Positions 1-10,695 of a stretch of 64,000 nt of DNA are shown one piece after another (position 1 is the first letter of the stretch; each line of letters begins with the position of its first letter). This DNA comes from Ornithodoros turicata (Eukaryota > Arthropoda > Arachnida > Ixodida > Argasidae): contig NC_088201.1 in the NCBI RefSeq assembly GCF_037126465.1, forward strand, positions 24,474,550-24,538,549, read 5' to 3'. A program made the position numbers and the translations under genes. Under the pieces are notes generated by a model. That model did not search any database. It worked only from the letters and a program-made list of their open reading frames with translations, and had not been told where the DNA came from.

Positions 1-94
1 GAAGGTACTCGGTGACTGGCCAGCAGCACATCGACATGTTTCACACTCCGTGATCTCCTTCTTTAGGACTTTTGTGGAACAAACATCCTTTTAG

Positions 95-225
95 ACTCCT
101 TGGTAGCCAGACCTCTCTTCTATAAGCGTACTGGAGTAGCCAGCCCAATGTAGAGTTCGGCCAACATCTCCATATTTTTCTTTGTTATACCAACCTACCA
201 ACCTCCCTTCTAAGCCTTTGTCTGC
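95..225 (-). repeat. dispersed repeat family X, copy 1
   Basis: Read on the minus strand this stretch has an A-rich run, then a GGAGATGTTGGCC-like block, then GGCTGGCTACTCCAG. The same order of blocks recurs at 33160-33355 and 60625-60900 on the plus strand, and in shorter form at 16690-16780 and 43718-43795. No open frame or terminal repeat is evident. It may be the 3' part of a SINE or LINE, but I cannot name the family. Confidence 0.5.
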
Positions 226-1430
226 CTCTGTTTGTGAAATGAAGCATAACCTCTATCGAAATCATCCATGAGCCCCTTGTTTTTCTTTTTTTCTCTTTCT
301 GTTCCTTTCCGTAATTCTTGCGCATACATGACGAGCTCCACGAACCAAACCTTGACAAATTACGCAATGAGCGCCTCCGAAATCAAGTTCGTTAACTCGA
401 AAAATTACACAAGCAGCACTGACACACTTACTCGGTCGAGAGATGACGATAGAACATGTTCATGGGCGACCTTCGAGACGCACCATCTCGTGGAATTGGT
501 TATAAAGTAAATTATGGAAACCCTCTCCATAATTTATTAGGAATCACAGAAACAAAAGCCAAATAGTGCTACAATACCAGATCATTTTTCACAGCGACAG
601 CAAGAAATAAACGAAGTGACGATGAATGAGGAAATTTGCCACTTAATTTGTGGCTCACTGTGATTTGATATGAAATGATGAGGTGATGGGTGAATGATGG
701 TCCAAGTCCTCGGTATAACAAGGTTTCATACGCCGAGTAATATTCACAGCATTAACATCAACAGTCAACGATCATTTCTAAACAGTCACTTCTGAAAGGT
801 TCGAGCAACGATCCTAAATTTACCATCCTTTCGGAAGACATAAGTCACATTTTCCTTTTTAACAACGCTCGACGCTGTGCGCTTACGCGTTACGCAGCTT
901 CTGAAGAATGATTGTAAAGCTGATGATAAATTGTGAACGAAAATTAGACAAGAATGAATTAGGCCAGTTCATTGCAGGTGCTTCCGCACGCTCTGATGTA
1001 CTCTCTAGACTGTTTTTCGTCCTGCTGCGCAGGTTCCTTGGCGTACATCAGAAGCTGTGCTACGGGTGTCAAGCCTATCAGGCAACGAAGCCATCGATGT
1101 CGACGACGCAGGAGTCGGTGACCGACACTTCACACGAGTTTCGCTTTTCAGAGCAGTCTAGCATTTCAGGGATCGCCTGTGAGTAACGATGATCGCGAAG
1201 GTTATCGTTCTGTGAGTGGGATGATGACACCTTAGCAGACAACAAAGCGGTTTGGTACACTGCCGCAAAGATGCCGCGAACAATAGTTCGGGTTCTTCGA
1301 ACGCCGAAAACATTGCGGTATGGTAGTCTTGGTGAAACTCTATTAATTCGCTTGCGCAAGAGTTGATTCTTCAATTTTTTACGTAATTTTTGTCAAATTT
1401 CAAAATTTTCCATGACTTATGTGATGCCCC
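226..1430. other. unassigned spacer
   Basis: No recognisable gene. The best open frames are 80 to 98 residues, overlap on opposite strands, and show no domain, signal peptide or composition typical of a protein that I know. No terminal repeats were seen. Confidence 0.5.
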
Positions 1431-2709
1431 CCCAAGCAGCACAAAATATTGGACCCATATTGGCTGGTCATTGGCGATACGGGTCCAATATGGGACCCGT
1501 TTCGCCAAGATTTTCCCCATATTGGCTGAAAATGGGCAATATGGGCCCCATATTGCCCAGTTTCAGCCAATATGGGGAAAATCCTGGCAATATGGGCCCC
1601 ATATTGCCCACTTTGAGCCAATATTGGGAAAATCTTGGGAATATGGGCCCCATATTGTACGCGTACACCCCATATTGACTGAACAGGGTACGTAGCCGTG
1701 TTGCACAAATGCCCAAGCAGCACGGCAAGATTGAACGTTGAAGCGTGCGAAATACCCTATTCACTACATCGTTACATTCAACAACTTCCCGCAGATGATA
1801 CACATTGTTCGAAACAGTCAACGTATTTGGCATTCCCAACGTAAAGTTCACTAGAGTTCGACACCTCAACATTCCACGTCTTGAAAGTCGCCGCCATCTT
1901 CCTTCGCGATGCCAATGCCAATCGGTCGAGCCGACTGTGAGCAAGCGAGTTGTTTGAGCGTAATCACGCGTCCTACAACTAATGCGCATGCGCGACAGCC
2001 CTAACGGACGTTTCATAGGGCTAAAATGTCGCTGGGTGCTGTAATGGTAACGAAATTGCGGCAGGTCAAGTAAAAAACACAATGTTTGATAAGAAGGGAT
2101 GGCTATTCTGTAAAGTTAGGTGATTTCAAGTTGCTGCAAGCAGTGTAAATTGCTCTGGCGTGTGTCCGTCACCGCCACGAAAGTGTTTCGCTGCTTTGTA
2201 TTCTCGGAGCGGGTGTGGAAACTGTTAATCCATAGAATATTGCGATCCCAATGAAGGCTTCTGAGGGATCTTAGGTATTGGCAGTTCTGTGGGACTGCTT
2301 GTGATCTTCAGCGCGGGCGTAGCAGCTGTTCTTCGTTTTTTTGTGTGTTTGGGCAATGCCGTGTTTCTTTCCTTTTTTTTCGTTCTTTTTTTTGTGTTTT
2401 GGAGTGATGTGAACGTGGATTAATTAGATCCGCAGAAAGAAAAAAGCAAAAATCATACAAAAGTAGTGAATATTATACAGCATAATGCTTTATTATTACA
2501 CGGGCTCACCGTAGGTGTTATCACAGAAATATTGGCAATATTGGCGCAAAATGGGCTTGCCAATATGGGCAGCCCATATTGGTCCAATATGGAGCCTGGT
2601 TGCACTCCCCATATTGGTCCAATACTGGCAGCCCATATTGGGCCAATATTGGCAATCTTGGCAGCCCATATGGGTCCAATATTGGACCAATATTGGCGTG
2701 CTGCTTGGG
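1431..2709. mobile_element. non-autonomous DNA transposon, CCCAAGCAGCAC family, long copy 1
   Basis: The element starts with CCCAAGCAGCAC and ends with its inverse, GTGCTGCTTGGG. Both subterminal regions are packed with CCAATATTGG and CCCATATTGG motifs (about 1445-1680 and 2530-2700). The left array holds three units of about 51 bp, each built round a near-perfect palindrome (GGGCAATATGGG plus its inverse, first at 1534-1558). The middle is ordinary sequence shared with the element at 34923-36010, including an internal CCCAAGCAGCACGGCAAG block near 1711. The flanks are cc on both sides, possibly a 2-bp target duplication. A 204-residue frame crosses it on the minus strand but resembles no transposase, so I treat it as non-coding. 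The superfamily is unknown to me. Confidence 0.85.
1534..1660. repeat. ~51-bp tandem units with palindromic cores
   Basis: Three successive units each contain an AATATGGGCCCCATATT core; the first two cores extend to GGCAATATGGGCCCCATATT. Core starts are spaced about 51 bp. The sister element at 34923-36010 has one such unit, and the two left arms differ by 102 bp, exactly two units. The arrangement looks like iterons that could bind a transposase, which is an inference. Confidence 0.8.
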
Positions 2710-2798
2710 CCATGAAACACTGAAGAGTTGTTCGAGATGCTTTCTTCTTCTGAAGAATGCAGCAACACTTTCCATGTGATATGCACAAAATGCGTATA

Positions 2799-2967
2799 CA
2801 GTCGACCCTCGATTTATGAACGGTTAACGGTCCAAGAAAAATCGTTCATCAATCGAGGGTTTTATAAATGGAGGTTTGGAATGAGCAAGGAGATGTGTCC
2901 TGCTAGGGCACCGTTCATAAAGCGAGGGAATTCGTAAATCGAAGGTTCATGCATCGAGGGTTAACTG
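2799..2967. mobile_element. pogo/Tigger-like MITE
   Basis: The element opens CAGTCGACCCTCGATTTATG and closes GCATCGAGGGTTAACTG, with the dinucleotide TA at both flanks (2797-2798 and 2968-2969). CAGT termini with a TA target are typical of pogo/Tigger elements of the Tc1/mariner superfamily. The 169-bp body repeats GTTCAT and CGAGGG motifs in both directions and has no coding capacity. Confidence 0.8.
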
Positions 2968-3114
2968 TAATACACACATACACGCTACGACATTATGTCT
3001 CTGAGAGAAAGAAAAGGTCGGAGAATGCACGTGACAAAGCGTCCGTCCACAGCAGCAATATGGGGGCATGCACAAACGGGCCACAACACTATGGTGAAAA
3101 AGATGCAGCAACGT

Positions 3115-3345
3115 GATGGTGGTGGTGGTGGTGAAAGGCTCGCCGTTGTCGGCCTCACAGAGGTGGGTAACGTCACGACTAACGCCGTGGGGGAATATGC
3201 GTCCTGGGCCGACTTCTAAGGGAACTGTGCCGATATATGTCTTTAAGCGTCAGAGGAAAGCCCAGGAAAAACCCCAGACAACACAGTCGGCATCGGGATT
3301 CGAACCGGGGTGCTTCCCAGTCTCACGTGCAGCTGTTGTCCAACG
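3115..3345 (-). mobile_element. tRNA-derived SINE, type A tail (copy a)
   Basis: Read on the minus strand the order is a tRNA-like head with a GGTTCGAATCC-like B box (reverse complement at 3296-3306), the GGCTGTGCTGTCTGGGG-like core, the GTCGGCCCAGGACGCA block, then CGTGACGTTACCCACCTC and a CACCAC triplet tail (the GGTGGTGGT run near 3117-3133). It is diverged from the full-length copy at 12608. SINEs of this kind are transcribed by RNA polymerase III and copied by a partner LINE. Confidence 0.85.
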
Positions 3346-3862
3346 AGACCGTTCTACGTGCTCGAGAGGAAAGGGAAAAGCTGAGGGGCTGCGCGAAAGG
3401 CTGACCCACTTGCGTAGCGTATTCTTCCTTGAGATAGAAGAAGCAGGTATCGGTGTTATCTGACACATCTACTAACTTCTAACTTGAGCACATTCTTGTC
3501 CCAGACAGTTGCCGTTATGACTCATAAACCGAGAGCGTGTTTCAAAGTATATCCATGTCTAATGCAGTGCCGACGTCCAAAATAACACAGGCAAATACTT
3601 ACTTCGAACACCTCACAGGTATCGCTGTAGTTGACGTATGTACTGATTACGGTCAATGTGGCCATAAAGGTTTTCCCAACTGAAGTGGACTCTAAATAGG
3701 GCTCCAGGAACTACATACATTAGAGCTTGGCTGTAATCGACAACGGAAGAATGTCGTGTCACTGATAAAGTGTTGCCATTGACATGGGGGTGCTACATTA
3801 CGGGATAACTGATAAGTGTAAGGGGTAAAACCCAATGAAACAGAACAGGCATTTATACACAT

Positions 3863-4020
3863 CCCAGGCAGCACAATGTACTGAAAGTCGAGTGCAATGG
3901 GGGGGACGGGGACGGTATGTGTCTTATCAATGTTCTTTTTGTTTCACGGGTCTGGTTAAGGCCTTTCACCTGCCCCTCCACCCTATTGCACTCGACTTTC
4001 AGTACATTGTGCTGCCTGGG
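3863..4020. mobile_element. short palindromic MITE, CCCAAGCAGCAC family (M1)
   Basis: The 158-bp element opens CCCAGGCAGCACAATGTACT and ends with its inverse; inverted arms of about 36 bp include GAAAGTCGAGTGCAAT. The terminal 12 bases match, with one change, those of the long elements at 1431 and 34923, while the inside is unrelated. Two further copies are at 26031-26183 and 32354-32506. No coding capacity. No clear target duplication for this copy. Confidence 0.85.
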
Positions 4021-4032
4021 TAGGCTGCGTAG

Positions 4033-5058
4033 CAGAGTTGTACGTAACGCATTACTAGTAATTGCGTTACTAGTAATCAGTTACTTTTCTCAGTAATTTT
4101 TAACGTAATCAATTCATTTTGTGAGCAAGTAATTTTCCAATTAATCTGATTACAATTTTCAGTAATCAATTACTGAGTAATCGATTACTTTTTTAACCTT
4201 CTGTCAACAATTGAAACCGTTTTCAGCAAGGCAATCTGTTCTTCTGTTCCACCACGAGTTCGACTGAAGCAATGACGCAGAGGTCACTGTGACGGCCGTC
4301 TCTACTCCACACGTGTTCCATGCACACCACAGTAATATGATAATCGACCTACTGGAGCAACAGTAAAATAGGTTTGTTTTTTTTTTGATTGGGTGTTAGC
4401 GCCGCGAAGCAACTGTGGCTATGAGCGACGTACAGATGTGGACAGACGGAGAGAGGATAGCAGGAAGGAGTGGGGGACAGGGGGGTTAGTATGCGTCCTG
4501 GGCCGACTTCAGGGGGAACTGTGCCGACATTCGTCTGGAAAGTCTTCGGAAAACCCAGGGAAAACCTCAGACAGCACAGCCGGCGGTAGGATTCGAACCC
4601 ACCACCTCCCAGTCTTCAGCACGACCTTGGTTACCACCAACGAGCGGACGCCAGTAAAATAGGTGACTGTATTGATAAATTGTGCGAGCTGAACATAACA
4701 ATAGTAACAAAACGAAGCGGATGTTTGGATGTTGTTTTAAATGTGCATATAAATCTGTAATAAACGCGTGTATGTGTTTTGTATGTTGCTTTCAAATGTA
4801 TTTGTGAATTTCACGTATCATGTATGTTGGTGTCTCATTAGAATTTGCAACAAGAGCTGCAAGTTTGAACACTGCAGGCTTGTTGGCTTTGCTATGGCCC
4901 ACAATTTAAAAGTAACGGGAAAAGTAACGCGTTACATTTTTAATCGGTAACGTATTACATTTTGATGAAGTAATTTGTAACGGGAAAGAAATACTTTTCG
5001 CGCAGTAGTAACAGTAATTGTAATCAATCACTTTTTTCGAGTAAAGTGTACAACTCTG
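4033..5058. mobile_element. hAT-like non-autonomous transposon with nested SINE
   Basis: The element runs from CAGAGTTGTACGTAACG to GTACAACTCTG and is flanked by a perfect 8-bp direct repeat, CTGCGTAG (4025-4032 and 5059-5066). An 8-bp target duplication with a CAG start is the mark of the hAT superfamily. Subterminal regions are full of GTAAC and AGTAAT motifs in both directions, probable transposase contacts. No transposase frame is present. A type B SINE was inserted later at 4374-4651. Confidence 0.92.
4374..4651 (-). mobile_element. tRNA-derived SINE, type B tail (copy b)
   Basis: This copy is flanked by a 13-bp target duplication, CAGTAAAATAGGT (4361-4373 and 4652-4664). Immediately inside the left one is a poly-T run, the poly-A tail on the minus strand. 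The B box lies at 4589-4599 in reverse complement. The core matches the type A copies up to GTCGGCCCAGGACGCA, after which the sequence changes to a tail with GTCCACATCTGTACGTCG and GCTTCGCGGCGCTAACAC, ending in A-rich sequence. It interrupts the hAT-like element at 4033-5058. Confidence 0.92.
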
Positions 5059-5066
5059 CTGCGTAG

Positions 5067-7005
5067 TCGGGAACGGTGGTAAACATGATAATTCGTGGCG
5101 CCACAGTTTGCCCTTGGATATATTTTGTCCACGTGATAGTTCTTCAACGTACGCGGAAATGTTAGCACAGGACACACCTTGTGTAGGAAGGCGTGTGTAA
5201 GTAACGTCAATCCAGGGGCAGATCCAAACCCGCGGTTTGGGGGGGGGGGGCGGTTTCGTTGTCGGAGCGCGTAGTGGGAGAGGGGAAAGAGGGAAGTCCC
5301 ATGTATAAACTGACTTTTTTGGGGGGAGCGATCGCCCCCCGCCCCTTGTATCCGCCACTGTGTGCATCAAGCCGCCAAATCGTTGGCGTTCTCAACCGTG
5401 TTCGATCTAATCGAGCCTATACGTCAACACGGCCCGCGTCAAGAATTTATGTACCCCATTTGGTAACTCCGAGGCAGCATTGTGTCAAATAAAAGATATG
5501 GAAAGCCCGTAACGACATCCCAACGACTTCTTCCTCCGTCATCTTGAAGGTAGTAGCAAAACATGCCGTAACATAATAGTGTTGCGTTTGAAAATGTGCT
5601 GCAGTCCACGAACGCTTCCGTGAAATTCCCTCGCGCTGGACTTTTGCTTCGCCTGTATGACATGACCATCAATGAAACTTTGCACGCCGCTTTCAGTACG
5701 AGTCTGCACCGCCGTTTCGTGCGAAAGGTGCGAAGTGACTGCAGCAAAACAGTTTCGGATTTCGTTACAGCTCGCCTTCTGTAAAATGTCCACTGCCGTA
5801 GTTGCTAGACTACCTCATGGTTTCATCATAATTGTTCTCATATTTCACAAAACAACACATTTCTTTTAATATTACATTTACAAATTTTACGTTATAGGTA
5901 ATATCACTGCAAGAATATTCCATCTGGGCAAAAGAAGTATTCGGCAATAACTATTCGTTCTATCGTGAAGTACAGCGACCTCTTCAAAGATCCTTCATTG
6001 CACATCATTCCGTTTGTTGGAATATAGAAAGGTTTTATATCTTTAAAACGAGGACTGTTGCCCGTCTACGTCCGAAAATGGACCAATGGCTAACTCAGCT
6101 ATGTTACTAACTCCTCTCCAGGTATGTCACAGTCGGCCTTTCTAAGAAACGAAGCACAAAGGACTCAGAATCGTGCCCAAAGAGAAGCAACTCGTGCGGA
6201 TGTAACGAACTCCAGCGGTGTTATGGTTACAGGCCGATTAGAAAAGGAATCGGGAACAGATTGTGATTCCCTTCGACTGAAGCGAAGCGTGCGGGGAACT
6301 TTCCCATGACCAGGCCGCCCAGCGCGCCATCACCTGGACGCCTTCTGCGGTTCTCCACGGCTCCTATTTGGCTGGAGCTTCTATGAACTCTTTTATGCCC
6401 ACCTCGGTCGGTGGTGCGGTTACAAAAGCAGTAAGAATTGAATATCGAGCTGCGTTGCCTGGCTATCGTCCAGCGAAACGGTCTGTAATGGACCCACTGT
6501 TCGAGCCCACAGATGTTCGCACATGGCTGCTTTTTGTGAACATCTCAATTGCGATACAAACGACCCCAAGTTGTCATGGCGGTCGATCACAATTGACAAC
6601 CTCATAAATATCACCATCTTTACTTGCGTTCTCCTGCAGTCTCGTAATTTACTTGTCTGTTAAAAGCTGGTCAGAGGTAAGGAGCGAAAAAGAATAGTTT
6701 ATTCGCGTTTTATTTGTTCTTTTAGCCGCCTTACGTCTCTATGTGAATCTTCACCGTATCTTCCTCCTACTGTGACGATAGTCGATAAGCGTATATACTC
6801 GAAAACCAGAAATAGATATCGAACAACTTGGTTATACCATGTGCGTGTTTGACATCTTTGTGGAACGATACAAGGAAACCTACCAAATGAAGTTACGCTT
6901 CGTAAAATGATTCACCTGGCATTAAAAAAATAATAATAATGACATAGCAACTCGCATAATGTGCGGTCACCGGTGCAACATACTGCTATATTTTTGCCAC
7001 CGCAT
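5067..7005. other. unassigned spacer
   Basis: Apart from the small hAT-like element at 5213-5360 I see no gene. Overlapping frames on both strands at 5439-5869 mirror each other and have no recognisable domain. Confidence 0.45.
5213..5360. mobile_element. small hAT-like element with G/C tracts
   Basis: The element begins CAGGGGCAGATCCA and ends TGTATCCGCCACTG, whose inverse matches the start at 11 of 14 positions. The flanking octamers cgtcaatc and tgtgcatc match at 5 of 8, consistent with an old hAT target duplication. Inside are a run of G residues and a GGGGG / CCCCC pair round GCGATCGC. No coding capacity. Confidence 0.5.
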
Positions 7006-7013
7006 AAGACTAC

Positions 7014-7194
7014 AAAGGCTTTTCGAAAACTTCAGACGAATGTCGGCAGAGTTTCCCATGAAGTCGGCCCAGGGCGCATGCTAACCCCCTGTCCCCACTG
7101 CTTCCTGCAGTCCTCTCTCCATCTGTCCACATCTGTACGCCGCTCATAGCCACAGTTGCTTCGCGGCGCTAACACGGAATCAAAAAAAAAAAAA
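7014..7194 (+). mobile_element. tRNA-derived SINE, type B tail, 5'-truncated (copy c)
   Basis: The copy begins within the core, passes GTCGGCCCAGGGCGCA, and continues into the type B tail (GTCCACATCTGTACGCCG, GCTTCGCGGCGCTAACAC), ending in about 15 A residues. A short direct repeat AAGACTAC lies at 7006-7013 and 7195-7202, consistent with target-primed insertion. The missing head means it has no internal promoter. Confidence 0.9.
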
Positions 7195-7202
7195 AAGACT
7201 AC

Positions 7203-8164
7203 CACATATCCACAAAGCATGGATGCTGACAAAACTGAAAAGTGGACTAGGAGGAAGAAGGAATAATGCGTACAATAATGAAGTCGGAAGTTCCCAAAAT
7301 TCAATGGTCAGTACAACAAGAAGTTGTACTGACAATAAGTCATTTGAAAAAGTTCCAGGGAGCAGCACGGGCCCTGGCAGGGCGTGCCGGGAAATGCGGT
7401 GTAAAACGACAGTGACGACGACGATGACGACGACGATCGGAGACGATAGAAAAAGCAAGGCATACACATGTTTCCCCGACAACTCCCAACCTGCACCGTG
7501 ACTGCCGCATTGGTGCTGCGTGTTCTTCAAAAAACCTATTCGATTCTGTTGTCAGCAACACACTTTTCAAAAAGGGATCTTAATTAAGCAATCTGCGGGA
7601 CTCCGAAAAAAATACACGACTGCAGCAATATGGCTAAACCTTCTATCGTACAGTCCAACATAGTGTCATCAGGACCCTTGTCGTAATCCACAAGAACACC
7701 TATCGAGGGTCGACGTAATGGTCGTCCCTCTTACTGTACCACGTGCTCGTAGTTTCATGTGACAGGCAAAAAACAACAACAGATACACGATGATGATGGC
7801 ATGAGCTGTTTCACCGCTGGAGTACAGCTTGGGACAAAAGTTTACGGAACACCGGGGTGTCGCATTTCTCCAATGGAGCGACAACCTAGCAGCAAACAAG
7901 GGTGGACACACATACTGGGAGATGGTTAGAATAGCCGGCCACCCGTTTCTTATTCGATCTCTTCCTGCTAGGTAGCAGGGGGCCGCTCCAATGAAGGCAT
8001 ACGCAGATGCCGCATTCCGTAAACGTTTGTCGCAAGCTGTACGTGACAGACAAAATGGACACGTTCCCGGGCTGTGGCCTGCGCTGTGTTCGTCAAAGGC
8101 AGTATTTCTTTTTAAATAAATCATTGTATCCACCTCCTGTTCGATAACAGCCGTTCCCTTCTTA
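7203..8164. other. unassigned spacer
   Basis: No supported gene. A 169-residue frame on the minus strand (7669-8178) has no recognised domain and runs into the MITE at 8165. A GACGACGA-type microsatellite is near 7411-7440. Confidence 0.45.
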
Positions 8165-8360
8165 TAGACCACTTGCACTCCTACGTCATCGATTACGTTT
8201 CGCCGCCGCGCAAAGCATGCTGGTGGGCACCTATCAACCTTATCAGCCTTTTCGGCCTATCAGCAGACGCGTTTTTCCCGCTTCTTGCCAACCAGAGCAA
8301 AATATAACCTCGAACCGGTCTTCTCGGGACGCCACATGTTTGTAAACAGAAAGTGGTCTA
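8165..8360. mobile_element. MITE with TAGACCACTT ends, copy 1
   Basis: The ends TAGACCACTT and AAGTGGTCTA are inverse of each other, and TA lies on both sides (8163-8164 and 8361-8362). The inside contains CGCAAAGCATGCTGGTGGGC and CACATGTTTGTAAACAGA, both also found in the diverged copy at 9768-9895. TA flanks fit a Tc1/mariner-type target, but the family is not named here. Confidence 0.75.
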
Positions 8361-8365
8361 TACTT

Positions 8366-9397
8366 GGCAGTGAACTTATTAATGGAGGTGTCATGCTTCA
8401 TGTACTGCTTGCGACACGGTTGTCTGAAATCAGCACCTCGTGGTTTATCTCATCTCAAATCTCGAGATGTTGGAAGATCATTTATTTCGAGTAAGAAACA
8501 CGTGCAGCATATGGTATCCCTTTAAATACAATGTTGGAACAACATTTTCGATCGCAATCAAGGAAATATGGGCTCCAGAACTACTGACAGGCGATTTCAG
8601 ACAACCGTGTCGCGAGCAGTACCAGTATTCATGTATAGTACAAGTATTAAGCCACAGCGGAACGGTTTCGACAAAAAGAAGTTTCAGCTTCCAGAAACCC
8701 ACAGAAGATCACGCTAGGCATAGCACAAACATCCGATATCTGTCGCCTTTGTGCTATGGTGAAGTAGGGTTCAATTTGCTAATCCAGTTTTTGCAATATT
8801 TTGTGCCCAAACTTTCAATTCTCATACGCCGGGCACACCCTTCCTTCCCTTCCGCGTTTCTCATTGTTTCCTGTGGAATACATGCCACGGTGAGCAGGAC
8901 TATGTTACTAAGTAACCTTAAGCTTTCTTCTTTGTTTGCTTAAAGGGACACACAATTGTCATATGAATTGATTTCTAATGCTGTCAACAACCACTACGGA
9001 ATTTTGGAATGAATCGCAAGGGATGTTCTATTCCTTTTGTTTCATGTATAGCGTTCCAAGCGTTTCAAATAAAGTCCGCACTGTCTGCCCGCGTCCTCGG
9101 TCATTCGTAACTACGTGACACATCCATGGATATCCTACCTTCACGTGGTCGAAGCCACGTACCAGTCAAGAAGATGGGCGAGGAGGAAGCGAGAGCGACA
9201 ACATGACACCGGGAACGAGGAGGTCAATTCTTTCTATGGGGTGACATTGTGTATGGGGTATGGCCAGTATTGCAGAATCATTAATGATTGCATAACGCTT
9301 CCGATATGTAGATTAAACAGCCGTTTATTTCATGACATTATACTCACGGCCTTCCAATGTTTTATAAGTCTCAGCACGTGTTACGACCATACCTCAG
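8366..9397. other. spacer with a possible LTR 3' end
   Basis: No supported gene. The longest frame, 167 residues at 8440-8943, shows no domain. At 9067-9119 a CAAATAAAG polyadenylation-type signal is followed by about 40 bases ending ACGTGACA, which resembles the R/U5 end of an LTR; no matching 5' end or pol frame was found. Confidence 0.3.
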
Positions 9398-9690
9398 GAA
9401 AAACATGAACATGCTCATTCATGCTCAACGTGGCGAATGAGCTGAACACGAGTGAGGAAATGGAGAGCTGAGCGCGAGATGAGCGAGCATGAGTGATCAA
9501 ACGAGAATATGAGCATAAGCAAAACTCACTCGTTAGCATGAGTAAGCAAACAAGGAGATGAGCATGAGTGAAACTCACTCATGAGATGCTCATTCTTGCT
9601 TAATGTCTCGAATGAGCTGAGCATGAGTGAGTTGAAATGATGCTCAAATTGGGTGAAGTGAGCATGAGCGATCATGAATAACGCTCGCGC
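9398..9690. repeat. degenerate GAGCATGAGTGA array
   Basis: GAGCATGAGTGA-like and GAATGAGCTGAGC-like words recur in both orientations, without a fixed period. The same words appear in the ordered array at 10106-10375, so the two are probably related. Confidence 0.75.
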
Positions 9691-9767
9691 ACCGTGAACT
9701 GAGCAGTCTAACGCCACTTCCCCGTACTTGCGATTCCAGATAAACCATTGCCTTATATCACAACCTA

Positions 9768-9895
9768 TAGACGACCTGCGCCCCTACGTCATTGATCATG
9801 TAAAGCCTCTGCGCAAAGCATGCTGGTGGGCACAATCAACTTTATGGAACCAGTCTTCTCGTGACGTCACATGTTTGTAAACAGAGGGTCGTCGA
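9768..9895. mobile_element. MITE with TAGACCACTT-like ends, copy 2
   Basis: This is a shortened, diverged relative of 8165-8360. It shares the CGCAAAGCATGCTGGTGGGC and CACATGTTTGTAAACAGA blocks, and its ends, TAGACGACCT and GGGTCGTCGA, are near inverse of each other. Confidence 0.65.
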
Positions 9896-10105
9896 AGGTT
9901 TCACTTTTACTTCAGTTTACCTTACTCCCCTCTCCTAGCTTCCTTTCACCCTCACGTAATCCCTATCATATGAGCTCCACTGTCCTCATATCACGTTCTT
10001 GACAACCTGAATATCTGTGAAATGAGACGGCAAACGGGGATCGGAAGCAACTCCGCGCGCGCGAGCGTTAGCACCTAGAGAGCTCAGCCAGAGACGGAAA
10101 GTCGA

Positions 10106-10375
10106 GCCAAGGAGGAGTGAGCATGAGTGAACGAACGAAGAGCTGAGCATGAGTGAACGAACGGAGAACTGAGCAGGAGTGAACGAACGGAGAACTGAGC
10201 AGGAGTGAACGAACGGAGAGCTGAGCAGGAGTGAACGAACGGAGAGCTGAGCAGGAGTGAACGAACGGAGAGTTGAGCAGCAAATAAGTCTGCATGAGTG
10301 AGCAAGCAGAGAGCTAATTGAGCCTGAGTAAGCAACGGAGAGCTGTGCATGGAGCGAATGAGCATGAGTGAGCGG
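10106..10375. repeat. 26-bp tandem repeat (GAACGAACGGAG-type)
   Basis: The middle of the array repeats a 26-bp unit made of GAGCAGGAGTGAACGAACGG plus a short GAGAGCT linker, four to five times almost exactly. Outer units are diverged and carry CATGAGTGA variants. On the minus strand the array gives open frames rich in repeated SVRSLLLSS-type peptides; these are a by-product of the repeat and not evidence of a protein. There are no unique spacers, so it is not a CRISPR array. Confidence 0.9.
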
Positions 10376-10384
10376 CAGCCACGA

Positions 10385-10478
10385 GTTTCGACCTCTGGTT
10401 ACAACGGTGGAGCTGCTAGGAATTGAACCGGACGCTGCAACTTTAGTTGCGCAACCAAGCCACACGCTGCGAAGGCTG
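10385..10478 (-). repeat. tRNA-like SINE head, second family
   Basis: Read on the minus strand there is an A-box-like TGGCTTGGTTG followed about 35 bases later by a B-box-like GGTTCAATTCC. The spacing fits a polymerase III tRNA promoter, but the rest does not fold cleanly as a tRNA. It is probably the head of a tRNA-derived SINE different from the type A/B family. Confidence 0.45.
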
Positions 10479-10550
10479 AGTCCCATTTGCACAGCTCGGT
10501 TCAAAAAGTTGCAGGCAAATTTGGAACTGCTATTTCACAACTTGGACGAG

Positions 10551-10695
10551 TAGAAATCCAGCGAACCGGTAGAGAAGTATGAAGGGAATTGCCTCAGGAG
10601 GAGAGCCGCCGATATTTCGAACAGAGACTGTTCTGCCAAGAAGAACAGGCTCTGTTCGAAATATCGGCGGCTCTCGTCCTGAGGCAATTCCTATC
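10551..10695. mobile_element. palindromic foldback element, GCCTCAGG family, copy 1
   Basis: A near-perfect palindrome at 10585-10691 pairs GGAATTGCCTCAGGA and CCGCCGATATTTCGAACAG with their inverses round a loop of about 5 bases. The flank TAGAAATCCAGCGAACCGGT to its left (10551-10570) is also found, inverted, beside the second copy at 13837-13977, so this flank is part of the element. No coding capacity. Confidence 0.85.

Noticed and set aside
1468..2082. 204-residue open frame on the minus strand
   Set aside because: It lies inside a repeat element, its last part translates the ATTGG array into repeated NMGPILP-type peptides, and the sister element does not keep the frame.
7669..8178. 169-residue minus-strand frame
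   Set aside because: It runs into the MITE at 8165, has no recognised domain and shows no splice or start context that favours it.
10106..10375. CRISPR-like array
   Set aside because: The units are contiguous with no unique spacers, and the surroundings are eukaryotic.
10068..10504. Frames rich in repeated SVRSLLLSSPFVHSCS peptides
   Set aside because: A direct translation of the 26-bp tandem repeat in several phases; no protein is implied.
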